A DNA stretch of 64,000 nt, taken from contig OX388352.1 in assembly GCA_947579665.1 (NCBI GenBank), forward strand, positions 36,388,216 through 36,452,215, written 5' to 3'. The DNA is from Sympetrum striolatum. Lineage: Eukaryota; Arthropoda; Insecta; Odonata; Libellulidae. Of this stretch, positions 43,651 through 56,149 are shown one piece after another. Every line of letters starts with the position of its first letter. The stretch's first letter is position 1. The notes below the pieces were generated by a model. That model was not told where the DNA came from. It saw nothing but the letters and a program-made list of their open reading frames with translations, and did no database searches. Position numbers and translations under genes: made by a program.

Positions 43651-44479
43651 TTGTTTAGCTTTGATAGTTATATTGAGTCATGGAGTCATCCTCAGGCAAA
43701 AAAAATCATTTGGTTAGGAAATGTTTATCTTTTTCATTTGTTCCTTATGGAGAATTACCACAAAGTCACGGCGAAAGCAGTGGATTCTAATAATAATGTT
43801 CATTTTGCCCCATGGAAGGCCACACAAGGGCTATAAGGATGTTAAAGGATAAAAGCATTCACATACGTATAAAAACGAGGAAATGTTTCTATCAGACCCT
43901 CCCAAGGAACCACGAAATATTCTTACCAACATTTTTACATTTCTAAATCATTTCAATCCATGTCAACATTCATTTTTACGGCTCCGTCCTACATTACTTC
44001 CTTTTCCCCTCTTTTTCGCTAGTTTCTGGATTCCCATATTTTTTCCAAGTCATTCTGTATCTTTTCAACTTCAGTCGTCTCAGTTGCTCTTTACTCATCC
44101 TATGAGCAATTTTTGCAACAGCGGTCTTCTATTTATACACTCCATGCGAGACTTTTCGCTCATTCCCATTAATTTCAGTAATTATCCCCTTAAATGCTAC
44201 TTTCATCTCAACTGCAGCTTGTCTTACAGCTAAGTTCTGTCACGCAGGGTGTGCTTTTGTCAGATAATGCATCGCGTTAGGCTTGAACATACATAGAGCC
44301 CTACTGCATGTCACCTGCTACTTAACTCTACAAACATCCCTCTTTTCTCACTTTCTGCATTCACAGAATTATAGCTTACGACCAGCAAAACTTTTAATTA
44401 GCCTTAATTCTTCAACTATCATACGAATAAATTGCTACCTAAGAGACACTAATATCTAATTTCTCATGACTAGGATGAT

Positions 44480-44878
44480 TAGATTTGTTTTTTTTTTTAA
44501 ATGTTATTATGTATATTAATATCATTTATTTAAATTTCATCTGATTCTTGTTTATGTATCGCACGCAAGTACTTACTGGTAGTGTATTTTTGTATTTTAC
44601 CATGTTTTTTTAATATCTTTTAGTTATTACTATCGGTATGCTTTTGCAGGTTTTTCACACCCCTTTCTTTGTGTTTTCCTGGAGTGTATTTTTTTCCTAA
44701 GAATCTCCTAAGTTTTTCACATCCACAATTCTTTTAATAGTTTCTCATTAGATTCTTTTTAATTTAATTATTCTATAATTATTGACAATGGGCTGGATGG
44801 AAGAAGAGAATTTTAGCCTCAATTTCGCCCAAATAAAGACGATTATTATTATTATTATTATTGTTATTAAACAAAAAA
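44480..44878 (+). mobile_element. TTA-tailed repeat (family A), best plus-strand copy
   Basis: This contains GCAGGTTTTTCACACCCCTT, GTGTTTTCCTGGAGTG, CCTAAGTTTTTCACATCC and GGAAGAAGAGAATTTTAGCC. It ends TCAATTTCGCCCAAATAAAG followed by (ATT)8-like repeats at 44841-44870. The tail makes it recognisable as a retroposed 3' end. The element may extend further upstream toward 43.9 kb. Confidence 0.65.
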
Positions 44879-46405
44879 ATGTTTGCGCATAGGGTACAAA
44901 CGTTTTACCGGATATTTAGGAATATATCGCTGCCAAATGTAAACCTGTAGTTGACTTTCGTCTTTTGAAATCACTTAGGCACGGAAAAGTTTTTAAGGTT
45001 AGATATAGCTTACATGGAGATCTCTATAGTGTAGTTCTAAAACTGGGGTTGTGTGCCAAAGCAAATTATCTCGTATGTTGGGTAAATGTTGTGGACTCTC
45101 TTCAAGTTGGAATTTCTTTGAAGAATTTCCATGAAGAAATCCATCAAGTATCGCTCCCCAAAATTCAATGTATACCAGTATTTGGTATCTATTTATATGA
45201 AAGAGAAAGCCAGAGATGTGTGGTTTCGGACTACCTTGCAAATTCTGCGAAAGAGCAATTTTATTAATTATATTCAGTAAATGCGGTATCATACTCTTAA
45301 TTGCGTCTGCTTACCCCTACACTAATCATTCCTTGGATTCAAAATCATATTAAATCCTTGAATTCCATACATATATCCACTCCATATCAGAGAGTACCAT
45401 CAGTTATCACCACAGAACTGCCCTCTCTCCATGCTGCACATAAGTAACAGGCCCAATCTGTTATAAATAATGCCTCACTTATTAAGTCCATCAACTAATG
45501 AATCTTAAGAGAAACGACAAGAAATAACCAACCATATTAGCGATTAGAATTATTGGCGAAGTAATGCAGTTACTGAATCGATGATGGTGTTGGAAATTAA
45601 GGAATTATCTCGCAAATAATTCAGGGATAAACTATTTGATGGTATGACTGAGTAATTTTTCACGACTTACAATTACTCTCGCGAGATTATTGTTATATTT
45701 TATGGTTTTTTCAGGGATTTGATGCGGTTGTCTATGAAAGTATTTCGTTGTTTCCTTAATGTTACCATACTGAGTATAACAGACCGACCGATCATCTACA
45801 TTGGAGACTCGAGTGTTTCCGAAAGAAATTAATTCTGACTACTCTTTTGTCAACTCTAAAACAATCTCTAATAGTTAGAAACAAATTCAGCGAATCATTA
45901 TTGTAATTCATTTCATCCTCGTCGCCGGTTTTAATTGAGATTACTATTTCTGAAATACTGATTTTTATTCATAAAATATGAACTAGTCTCTGTCATATTT
46001 GACAGTAATTTCATGCATACTTTATGTCATCAATCTTACTTCGGTGTTACCTTATAACTTATGTATTTCATTCTTGTGTGATATGCTTGGAAATACCACA
46101 GTCACTTTTCGTTATCCTCATGAGCTCATAAAATATTATTATTAATGCCGTAAACGAACATGAATAATTCAGTCAAGTATTGCTTGGATTATATAGTTAT
46201 ATTTTAATAATAATACTATTAATTTCCTTTCCTGTGCAATTGAATCGCTTTAATTTATACCGTTTGATGTATATAATCTACGGAGGCGGTCGATATATGG
46301 TGAAAGTCCATGGTAGAGTGAAGAGGAAGGATGATTCATTTCCAACAGAAAATTGAAATGAAATACTGATAAGTAATTATGATAAAGAGAAAAAATAATT
46401 TTATT
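44879..46405. other. Intergenic stretch, no gene supported
   Basis: A 100-codon frame at 44965-45267 has no recognisable domain. The remainder is AT-rich with no repeat identified. Confidence 0.5.
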
Positions 46406-46480
46406 TTCTGACCCAACCATGGCCATGTAGCACCGAAACCGGTTGACGAATAAAATAATTGCGAAAACAAGTATACAACC
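46406..46480 (+). repeat. Penelope-end-like motif (CCGAAACCGGT)
   Basis: GGCCATGTAGCACCGAAACC and GGTTGACGAATAAAATAATT resemble the conserved end sequence of Penelope-like elements, where a GAAAC core after a short stem is part of a hammerhead-type fold. The upstream CTGA is present but is not followed by the usual TGA, so a working ribozyme is unlikely. Flanking AATTTTATTTT and AATAAAATAATT are partly complementary. Confidence 0.3.
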
Positions 46481-48316
46481 ATTCTCACCTCTTTGATGTG
46501 ATGTCTGTTTTACTGAGACCAGAAAATGTATGGAGAAGTTTTATACTTCTTTAAATTGTGATTTGTAAATCAGTGACATCATAACTTATACGTATATAAA
46601 TCAGGAATGGGAAGGGATTTACGTGATTTATAACTATTTTGACGATAATAAATTCTAATTAATAGCTATATGGTGCTACTTACTCACAGCTATGATAATC
46701 ACATTACAGAGATGGGCATCGTATCATTTAAAAAAGTTTTGATTAAATACATCAATATAACTTACATGTTCCAAGAGTATGGGCTCATGGAGTATGAAAT
46801 TGGATAAATTTTTATATGGCGGAATATGATTTCTGAAGATTGTCCACGAATATTGCATGATTAAATTTAAATAGAAGAAATTATAAATATTAACTTACAT
46901 CCACATGATTTAATTCAATAGGTTTGCTCCCACGAATCTTGGAATTTTTAATTTTATTCAATTTCGTCAAAACTTTATACAGTAAATTCCACGAAACGCC
47001 ATTAAGTCCTCCAATGGAGTTTCTTACCATTAAACTATTCCTGAAAATCGTTATTACTCTTTATTTTTGGTCGCAAATGTATGCACATTGGACTACATGA
47101 AAACGTTTTGAATTCCCAGAAAATGATACAGTCACTCGAGATAAAAAGCACTAAACGGCAGAGGTAATAAACGTATGTTTTTTTGCCGCTCGCGTGACCT
47201 TCGCCTCGGGTGCAATAGCGGGACTAAATTACGAATGAGCTCAATCCCTTGGTGAAAAATCGTTCCTCGTTTCGCATTTCTTACACCCGAGATAAATCAT
47301 GGAATCGCAATTTCGAACTCTTAATGTTGAAACGATACCCGTTAGAGTCCCGCAATTAGCGTTGTTTTTTAAACGCTCATTTTCTTCGTCGATGAGTTTG
47401 TTTAGCGAATGGCGTGACCAGAAGCTATCGATACGGTGACATGGGCTAAACTCGCCACGAATTAGTGCTCTCAAGTTTTCGATTGTATTCATCTCCAGTC
47501 TTTCGTGCTATTTCTCCTTCATATCACGACCAAGGCCGCTCAGGAAGGATATTCGGACCTGCCCAAATATATTGACCCAATGAAATCTTTTAAGTTTTTT
47601 ACCGGGCGGTCGGCGTGGCTTTGGATATATTTATTATGCATGCAAAGGTTGGCGACCTAAAAAACAATGGGTCAATACTGTGTTCAAGGAAGAAATTTCT
47701 TATAATTTCGGGATATTATAACGCGCTTTGAGAAAGCAGCTTGGAAAGTATCATCTCTTGGAAGCTGTTGTTTTCTCTGTTGTTCTTAGGGGATTTGGAC
47801 GAATACTAAGAAATATGTTATTATATAATGTGATCATTACTTATGATTTTTAGAATATTGGTTTCTAAGGAACACTTCCGGCATCGGACTAAAATAATGA
47901 TGAAATATTAAAAAAAAATCGTAACAGTGTTATTAAAGTATGATAATTTTAGCATGCAAGAAATTATATGGAACAAATATTGATTTTATGGCGTCCTCAG
48001 TATTTATGATATGCTGGACATATAACTATTAAAACCCTTACACAATAAAATTGATTCTGGCGAGTTCCAGAAATGGTTTCTAAGAGACTTTTTCCTTGAA
48101 TTTTGTTGTTTCGTAATTTTTAATATACGTTAGGTATTCCTATCACAAAACTCACCTATATTTTCTTATCATTGTATAAAGTACCTATTATAGTGGTATA
48201 GCTCTGTAGCAGTAACATATGTAATCTACGGCTATTTTCAGTTTTTCAGACAACTGATTCCGTACCTAGAAGTTTTTGATGCTATCCTATTGCTAGTATC
48301 TCCTATAAACTTATTA
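46481..48316. other. Intergenic stretch, no gene supported
   Basis: AT-rich. The block 47160-47500 is somewhat GC-richer and carries an 83-codon minus-strand frame with no domain. No repeat was recognised. Confidence 0.5.
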
Positions 48317-48867
48317 GGGGCCGTACACAAATTACGTAGCGCAATTTTAGGGGAGGGGTACGGGCCAGGCGTTACGGTCCTGGTACGTAGGGGGAGGGGG
48401 TCAAGGTTTGCGTTACGTCACGGTTTTAGAACTGAAAAAATAGAAACATTTCTGCATGTTTAAAGTTTGAATTTAAAACTCGCGCGCAATTTACCGTGGA
48501 AAATGGGCAGCTTTGATCCAAGCGTGCACTAGTGTCGAACGGAAGTAGTCAGAGTGCGAGTGGACCGAGGTAGGCTGCACGGGTATTGTGTGGTGCTAAT
48601 TATCAACAGGGCATGGCATTCAACATGGCATCGAATCTAGGTGAAATGTATGAATGGCCTTTAGAATTTAAAATGTTTATTAAAAATTGAATTATTGGGA
48701 ACTAAAAATCATAATTTCCCGAATGCCCAAAACTTTTCACAAAGCACTCGTTAACGTAACGGAGTGGTGGGGGGAAGGGCTCCGGCCTGGCGTTACGGTT
48801 CTGCTACATGGGAGGAGGGGGGGTAAAAATTTAATAATTTTGCTTTACGTAATTTGTGTACGACCCC
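48317..48867. mobile_element. MITE with TTA target duplication (PIF/Harbinger-like)
   Basis: The inverted ends GGGGCCGTACACAAATTACG and GGGGTCGTACACAAATTACG (right end in reverse complement) are 551 bp apart. TTA flanks both ends (48314-48316, 48868-48870), the duplication typical of PIF/Harbinger. Next to each end, in direct rather than inverted order, lies a related G-rich block around GGCGTTACGGT-CTG-TAC (48369-48395 and 48788-48812). No transposase was seen. Confidence 0.75.
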
Positions 48868-50189
48868 TTACAGCAAAATATCGATATTTTTATCAATTAA
48901 GGCGGTAAAAGGACAGTCAGCGGTTCAAAAGAAATGATGTAGGAATCATGTAGTAGTTCGAAATATTTTAAAAGTAATTTTCCATGGTATCTGATAGTTC
49001 AAATTTGTCCTCAACATGTGCGTTTTAATTCTTTTCTAAAGGTGCGTACGTGAGATCCAGAGGTTGATAGATCACTATTATAAACGTTTTTTTGTCATTA
49101 TTATACTCAAAGTTATACGAATAAAGAATGAAATGAGTTCCAAACGATGAGCATTTGAAGAGGTATGAAACTTGTTCCTTTTTTGCCTTTTTAAAAGGTT
49201 GGCATCTCACCTAACCTAGATCACATGTGTGCGAAATGTTCTCTATTCTAAAAATCTTACACTGCGGATTTCATCGTTGTCGTGAAGTAATTTTCCATCT
49301 CGAAGTTCATTGATTGAGATTTGTTCATTTCTCGTCGCATTGGAGGAATTATTATTAGAAAAACTGAGATGCAAAAATATTGTAATTCTTGAAAGCTTAC
49401 GAAACAGAAAAATCCAGATTGAGGGAGTCGCTGAATTATATCGAAATTTCCCACAGATTGTGGTTTGAAATTAAACTCGGTTAGCGGTCCTGAATCGATC
49501 TCATGGTCAGCCTGCGTGGGAAAGTTGAGATTAGCCAAAGTTTAAAATCGGTCGATTTTGACGTTCGGCTCTTAAGTACCAAGAAAATAAAACAGACCGA
49601 AGGAATGGGATGTAAGAAGTGGAAGATAAGAAAGTCCTGGTGTAGGTGAAGCTAAAGTCACGCGATGGCTCTTTGTCAACCTCTATAAACATACAAAACA
49701 TACACTTGAATACAGACCAGTTGTTTAATTCCTCCTTTTTCCATGCAAATAAAAGAGCAGGCTGAGAAACTTTTTATCGCTCTGACTCCTTGCGAGGATT
49801 GCCATTATACACGCTCTGTGGCAATCATGCAAAGGGATATAGCTTTGTATACAATTTCCTAAGGCTCTGGTGCATATAAAAGGGTAAAAGATTCAAGGTC
49901 AGCGTCCTCTGACCTACGCTGACCTTTAATGATTTCTTACACGGAGACAGACGTGGTCGATCCCAACTTGTAAATGATGACTTAGCGTGGGAGATAACCC
50001 AACCGCCATTGTGTACCAGACGAATGGTGTAATTAAGGGTAACTAGATGGTACTTGAATACCTATGAACTCCGTAAAGAGAGCGTCCCTAGGTATATCTG
50101 CTGAGTGAGCATAAGTAATTGGTTCATAAATTCTGGTATTATCCTTCCAGATAAATGCTATAAAAGTTCTCATTTGATTTCTTTCTCGA
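48868..50189. other. Intergenic stretch with a promoter-like motif
   Basis: No gene is supported. CATATAAAAGGG at about 49873 is a good TATA-box match and lies just upstream of a palindrome of AGGTCA-type half sites (49894-49925), but no downstream exon could be recognised. Confidence 0.4.
49894..49925. promoter_or_regulatory. Palindrome of AGGTCA half-sites next to a TATA-like box
   Basis: AAGGTCAGCGT and its exact inverted complement ACGCTGACCTT are separated by 10 nt, which contain a third half-site, TGACCT. AGGTCA is the half-site of nuclear receptors, including the insect ecdysone receptor family, although the usual ecdysone element has a 1-nt spacer. A chance hairpin is the alternative. 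Confidence 0.3.
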
Positions 50190-50226
50190 GAGAAATAAAT
50201 GCGACAGAATATCGCATTTATTTCTC
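50190..50226. repeat. Perfect 15-bp hairpin
   Basis: GAGAAATAAATGCGA and its exact inverted complement TCGCATTTATTTCTC are separated by seven bases, CAGAATA. It is too short for a miRNA precursor and may be a tiny palindromic insertion or a structure-forming site. Confidence 0.7.
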
Positions 50227-50443
50227 GCAGAAATATCTAAGAATCTAACATAAGGTTTCCTTAAAATTATCAGGTCATCGTATTCCTTTAAAGCATGCTC
50301 AAGTTTATTTAGCCCTATTAAAGTTATCAGTTATGAAAATGAATAATAATTATCACGCCTGCTTTTATTTCTTGTTAATCAAAAAGAGCAAAATTTGCTG
50401 TTTGAAATCGAGGATTTAAAATTTTAGAGTTGATGATGTAAAT

Positions 50444-50750
50444 CAGCACTTCCCAAACTTTTTCATACTACCGCCTCCTAATCTCCATACAATTGCCCCC
50501 AACTGGTATCTGTTAAAATATTTTGTCAGGCAAAATCCAAAGAATAAATGAAAAACAAAATAAAAGCTACCATGTTTAAAACGTCCACCAAATCATTATA
50601 TATGATATTTATTTACTTTCTAGAGCCCAGTAAAACTTAGTTGAAATAGAAATATGATCAAATGGGAATAAAATACCTTAGCATCAAGCGCCCCCTTGGA
50701 TTACTATAGCGACCCTAGGGGCGCCCTATTGCCCACTTTGGGAATTACTA
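50444..50750. mobile_element. hAT-type MITE with perfect 8-bp target duplication
   Basis: This is flanked by ATGTAAAT at 50436-50443 and 50751-50758. Ends: CAGCACTTCCCAAACTTTTT on the left and TAGTAATTCCCAAAGTGGGC on the right (reverse complement). They match each other around the TTCCCAAA core and follow the hAT (C/T)AG tip pattern. Length is 307 bp with no coding capacity. A palindromic CTAGGGGCGCCC lies near the right end. Confidence 0.85.
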
Positions 50751-51139
50751 ATGTAAATCATACATCATTGACCTAATACCACCCTTAATTTACTTGAATC
50801 TAATGTACGCGGGCCCCAACAAATCGTGACCTACGAAGTTAGTTCACTTATAATTCTATCATTAGTAAATATATAATTTATCAATTACTATTTAATTTGC
50901 ATAGTAGAACAACGCATCTTAGAGTTTCTCAGTTTGAGGAATAAGATATTGTCATAAAGTATGTATTGATGCTGGAATTTTATGAACGAGTCAGCAAATG
51001 GATAATAAAAGAAAACTAACTCATTCTTTACGTAATAGATTTTCAGCAATAATATTTCTTTACTGTGAAATTGACTCACCCGTAAATGATCCCTTCCAAA
51101 GACAATTAATCTTTGCGAAATAGTTGCATTTTGTGCTTA

Positions 51140-51144
<5 letters not shown>

Positions 51145-51175
<31 letters not shown>
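51145..51175. repeat. (TA)n microsatellite
   Basis: An uninterrupted TA run of about 15 units. Confidence 0.95.
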
Positions 51176-51178
<3 letters not shown>

Positions 51179-51969
51179 GTATTGAGTTTTTTTATGATAA
51201 TACATTCATGAGGGAAAGGGACAAAAGTATGAGATTAGATTCAATACTAATACTACACTACTATTACTACTAACTAATAATTACTAGTGGTAGTGGTAGT
51301 AATATTATAAGTAATTATGTTCTTCTCCGTAAGTGATCACTTTATGGAAAATATAACCACTTAATCGCCTGAAAGGTGCTGCTGACGCCTTATTCGAATT
51401 AAATAATGAAGTATTGTGGATTTAGTTTCAGATCATGCTGTAGTAACAAGTGATTCATTGCAACTCATGTATCAACATACTTATACTTCGTAAGGTTTAT
51501 GTGCTCTTCGCTGTCATAGTCTCCTCGAGAAGCGAAGAGAGTTTAAATTACCTAATGAATATTTATAGTGATTTATCCTTTCTGTTACTTGTGTTGATTG
51601 CTACGATAAATATTGAAAGTCTGCAAGCAAGTCAACTTTCACGTAGTCTGCATTGCCTTTTATTGTAAAATTTTCTTTCACTGTAGATATTAGAGAAAAA
51701 TAAGGTAGTTCTGTGATTGATTCATCACCACTAAGGTTTATTCGATCCGAAGAATGTTTCGTTGCACCTACAAAAGCCATATAATCTCCTGCCGATCGCC
51801 TTGTTCCCTAACAGTTTCCAACTTCAAAACTTCTGTCTCTCGTAATGCAACTGAAACTGTCTTCCCCTTTAATTTCTCCTTCCTTGCATTCCTTCCATGA
51901 TTATAATTAGGAGACTATCACGCTTTAGTTTGCGCTCGATTTTTTTCTCGTCTTCCCGCCAATGTTTAC
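51176..51969. other. Intergenic stretch, no gene supported
   Basis: AT-rich, with short ACT/AGT-rich runs near 51245-51300 (CTACACTACTATTACTACTAAC and GTGGTAGTGGTAG). No coding region was recognised. Confidence 0.5.
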
Positions 51970-53163
51970 ATTAGTTTCTGGCGTTATTTGGTGGAAGTTT
52001 TTCATGGTCAGAGAATAACTGGCTGGCTGGCACTGCTACTCCGTGATTGGCCGGGCTCTCTGATTTGTTCTTAGGGTTCCTTTCCAACTATTTTGAATAT
52101 AATAACCATCCTCTCTGTTCATATTTTCTGGTGTTTTGAATATTTCTATCGCTTCCTTTATTACCCGTGGGTAATACCGTCTCTCTTTCGAAATTATTTT
52201 AGCCTCCTTAAATTTGAAGTCGTGTCCCGGTTCGCTCCAGGCGTGCTCTGCGATGGCTGAGAGATTGATTGTTTCTTTTTCCTCGCTCTTTCGTGCTCCC
52301 TTATTCGAGTTTTTAAAGATCTGCATGTTTCTCCTATATAGGATTTTCCGCAGGAGCAAGGGACTCGATAAACGCCTTCATGAAGTTCTTGGGGTAGTCT
52401 GTCTTTTGCTCCAGGTAGGCAGTCATTTATTTTCTTTATACAGTTGAACCGGGTGATTATACAGGTTTAGAAATGTTTATTAATAAAAACTTGTTTAAAA
52501 TATAATTTATACGCTCAAAATTTAGCCTGATACAAAAATAGTTTTTAAATAACACTTTTATAGGTTAGTAACACTGATAAGGATTAATTTTATTGTTTTG
52601 AAAATATTTCTAATCGTTTTAGCCAAAAACCCCTAAACTGAAAGTTTCATTAAAAAATTCGAAAATTTATTTTCGCCCCATATTTTGACTTTTTCCCGAT
52701 AGGAGTGAAACAAATTTTCATTATTTTCTGACAGATGACATTTAAAACAAAGTATAATTTGGCTGAAGGAAATCAAAAGAAAAAACCCTCTACTATCTAT
52801 TCCAAAAGTTTGAACTTCTTAGATTAATTTTTAATAGGAAAAATAACAATTGTATAAGTTACAGCTATTTTGCTACATGTTAAAACATTTTATTTAATAA
52901 ATAATTAATGGAAAGAGATATTTCGTTAAAAAAGCTACATTAATTTTTGGAAAGGATTATTTATGAACTCTGATAAATTGAATTAATTGATTTATTATTG
53001 AAAAAGGTCTTAAAAATTCAGAGAATTTTCTACTAATTTTCTTTCTAATTTTTCACTACTAATTAAGTAACTTTTTTGACGCGACTAATTTAGGATTAAA
53101 GAAATAAAAAAAATAGTTTCTTGCGTTATTTGGCGGAAGCTCTTCATGATCAGAGAATAAAAA
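51970..53163 (-). mobile_element. Penelope-like element fragment flanked by a short direct repeat
   Basis: A minus-strand GIY-YIG coding fragment (52036-52447) is present. A block of about 47 bp at 51970-52016 (TAGTTTCTGGCGTTATTTGG and on to TCAGAGAATAA) recurs at 53117-53163 in the same orientation with a few changes. Penelope elements often carry long direct end repeats, so these two blocks may be parts of such ends. Sequence 52450-53110 is AT-rich and was not recognised. Confidence 0.55.
52036..52447 (-). pseudogene. Penelope-like GIY-YIG endonuclease domain
   Basis: The minus strand encodes GVYRVPCSCGKSYIGET (GIY-YIG core, about 52378-52328), then RIREHERARK. After a frameshift near 52290, LSAIAEHAWSEPGHDFKF, YYPRVIKEAIEI, and a C-terminal NREDGYYIQNSWKGTL follow. 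This order is that of the C-terminal endonuclease of Penelope-like retroelements, which nicks the target DNA. The upstream reverse transcriptase is absent, so this is a truncated, frameshifted copy. The second Cys after GIY (CSC) and the Arg/His positions downstream are present. Confidence 0.8.
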
Positions 53164-53329
53164 TCACCATGTTACTTCCACATATACTTAAAGAAGACCA
53201 CCCAGTTTCCCGGGTGTAACATCATGCTGCATGGCAACACGGATTTTTTATTGAAAGTATGTGTGTTAAATGATATATTAAAAACATAGTGACTTTATTC
53301 TCTGAAAAATGTTTACTGAGTTTACTTCT

Positions 53330-53480
53330 CTTGCTCATCAAAGAAGTTCTTCTGACTCAGTTTATTAATTATATTTTAAACATCATTCGATAGCACCATA
53401 TCTCCATTGCTTCTAATCTTCTCCGCTTCTGCTACGGTTCATGTTTCACAACCATGCAAAGAGACCCTTCATAAACAGGT
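53330..53480 (-). pseudogene. LINE reverse-transcriptase C-terminal remnant
   Basis: The minus strand reads GCET, a stop, TVAEAEKIR, and after a frameshift EAMEIWCYRMMFKI. This corresponds to the GCETWT...IEAMEMWCYRRM region that follows the RT domain in many animal LINEs. It is the second such remnant after 19110-19350. No other part of the element was recognised. Confidence 0.6.
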
Positions 53481-53896
53481 TTTTTGTAATAAATTTTCAT
53501 GTATAAGAAGTGAAAGTATACGACTAAAATATATAACTATACTTGTATATCCACTAAATACCATCTATTAAAAGAAATTACGCTATCCTGGTAGAAAGTT
53601 ATCTTAGCTTAGAAAAATTTCTTCCGTTACGAGCGATCTCGCAACTTAAAAAAATATTCTTCACGAATAAGTAGCATTTAATGCAAAAAAATTCGCAACT
53701 GCGAAACGGTTGCTTATGTAGGGGAAAGTAGCCCAAAATGATCCCCATAAGGAAAAAAGGGCCATATGATAACCAAATCGAAGTTTCAGATGGTTAAGGG
53801 TAAGGTTTTCTTCATAGTTTTAAGCAGTTATTTACATCACATATGATTGACTGTCTGAAACTTTGACTAATTCCTGACATTTGCCTAAATTATTGC

Positions 53897-53970
53897 CGAG
53901 GTTAGGTGGAAGAGAAGCCCACCTGGGCCTAACCTCGCCAATAAAGGGTCCAACTAACTAACTAACTAAA
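53897..53970 (+). repeat. Retroposon-like 3' tail with (AACT)n and stem
   Basis: CGAGGTTAGG and its exact inverted complement CCTAACCTCG (53928-53937) form a stem. The sequence then continues CCAATAAAGGGTCC into four AACT units. The CCTCGCC-AATAAAG tail resembles the family A tail (CTCGCCCAAATAAAG), but the terminal repeat unit differs. Confidence 0.5.
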
Positions 53971-56149
53971 TTAAATTCCTTGCAAAATGATCTCTTTTGC
54001 ATATTATGTACGGAAAAGGTTTTGTGTAAGAAATGAAAAAAAATTGTGATGTTTTCCACATCCCAACCTTGTCTATGTGCTTTTCTTTAATAATTACGAA
54101 CCATTGTCAAACCTAAAAAAATATATCTTTAGTGAGTTGAGTGCCTGAAAATACACCTGCCCTTAATACGTGTTTTTTACCAATACTATTTTACAAAAAC
54201 AATACCTATCCTAAAGCTTTGTATTATATATACACATCAATGAAAAGAAAACATTTGAATCATGATTTTTACTTTTATTTAGTATCATCATTTTGATTAG
54301 TATGATCATTTTGCCCCAAATTCTGCTTTTCACTTCGACTAAATCTCAAGGTTGCCGGCCATAATTGACAGGCATACAACCTTTCGTCGATACAGAATAA
54401 AACACCTATAAACACATAATGTACTTGGATTTCTGATCGCCTATATACTCAGACATTTAAATCGCATTTTGTAAGTTGCTACCTTAGATCAGGAGGTGGA
54501 AAACCCACTTTTATTGAAATACAATGAAAAACAGCAGCCGCCGGCATCCGTTGTCTACTGGGGTGGCTAGAATCGCTCATAAACAATTCATACGATGGTC
54601 GATATCTCGCACAAGTGGTGTCACCATAATCGCAAGAAGATCATTCTGGACTACTTTCCCCTACCTCGCGACGAAATGTCTAATTACTGGGATTTCGCTA
54701 GGATAACAATTTCTCCACGGTCTCTGGAAATATATTGCTTATTACTTGTAAAGATATTTTAACGGATACATCACCTCCATATGAATATCGCTGGTGACGT
54801 ACAGAGCGGGTGCGACGGTCAGTGCCAGCAGTCACCTTAAATCTGAAAGGGAGGTCTCGGTCGCCTGCACAAGGTCATTGGGAAATCGAAATTTGACGGA
54901 ACTCGCGGCCAAATAGTGATAAAGACGATTCTTCTATTTTCATCCACTATCTTTCGGCCTTGAATTTGTTTTTTATAGACTGAGAGGTATCTATATTATG
55001 GTCAAATTTTGTTCCGATTTTTTTCCTTTTCAGAATCAATATCCCAGGAATGCTCTACACAAAAGATTTTATACAATTTTCCTTTCATCGCGAATCATTC
55101 GGTTTCTGTTTTAAATTGCCGGTTGCCACGACATTACTTCTGATTTTCGCCTTCTCTTGTAAATTTCATCGATTTTACACATTACATTTGCGATATAACG
55201 ACTAAACCGTTCCTGAAAATTTAAATTTGATCCAGTCACGAGAGAGCTGCTCTTTGCTTCTTAATGTGTATAGAGTATAAGGGGCCATTTAAGTCCTGCG
55301 TTCGGACTAAGGATCACACACGGGACAAAACCATGTTCTGATTCCTGTTCATTTGCTCGTTTGTAATAATCCGCTGAAATTTCTACAAACACTGCGTCAT
55401 AAGAATTCATCCGCGTCTCAAATTTAGAGATATATTTTACAATTGATATTCCAACCATTAAAAGCCCTACTAATTCAGCTCGGAAGTTTCATTTGTTTCC
55501 TTTAGACCTTTCAAATCGATGTGCATGTATATACTAAAGTTAGACCTTCTCGTCTGGGACTAAAAATAGTCGCGTATGAATGCTTATCCTTTCGAAAGAG
55601 GATGGAGATTAAATAATTGTGAAGCCGGAATTATTGTCTATTAGAGCGCGTTAAATCATCAAGGGTTGATTAATTCAATGAAAAAATATGTGGAGGCCTT
55701 AAATAGAAACTTGATTTTCTCTGGAACATATGCTCATGGGAATAGTATGAAGGTTCAATTCTCGTCCTTGTTAGGCTTTATTACGCAATTAGAAGCTTAT
55801 TTCCGTAGAAACCTTAGTATATTTTCACGAATAGTTACGAATACCTATATGTTCAATTATTATTTGTGTATTACTTGAATGATATTACCATTCTATGTAA
55901 GTGCACAACCAGTGACTAGTATTATTTCACAATTTCCAATGCTTGTTAAGTTCTCTACGAATCCATACATCCATGCATACGAAAGGACTACGTATGTCTC
56001 TTTTTTCTGGGATATTATCCGCCAAATTCGGCTTATTTCTCGATATGCTTCTCATTTTTGGACATTCTTGAAAATTTCTTTAGTCCATGTATCGTTTCAT
56101 CCTGAAGTCCTTATCCATCCCTTATCCAATTATTTGTGATATTAATTAT
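53971..56149. other. Intergenic stretch, no gene supported
   Basis: Open frames such as 54524-54706, 55261-55458 and 55666-56139 show no domain. Part of 55870-56149 may belong to the family A repeat that follows. Confidence 0.45.
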
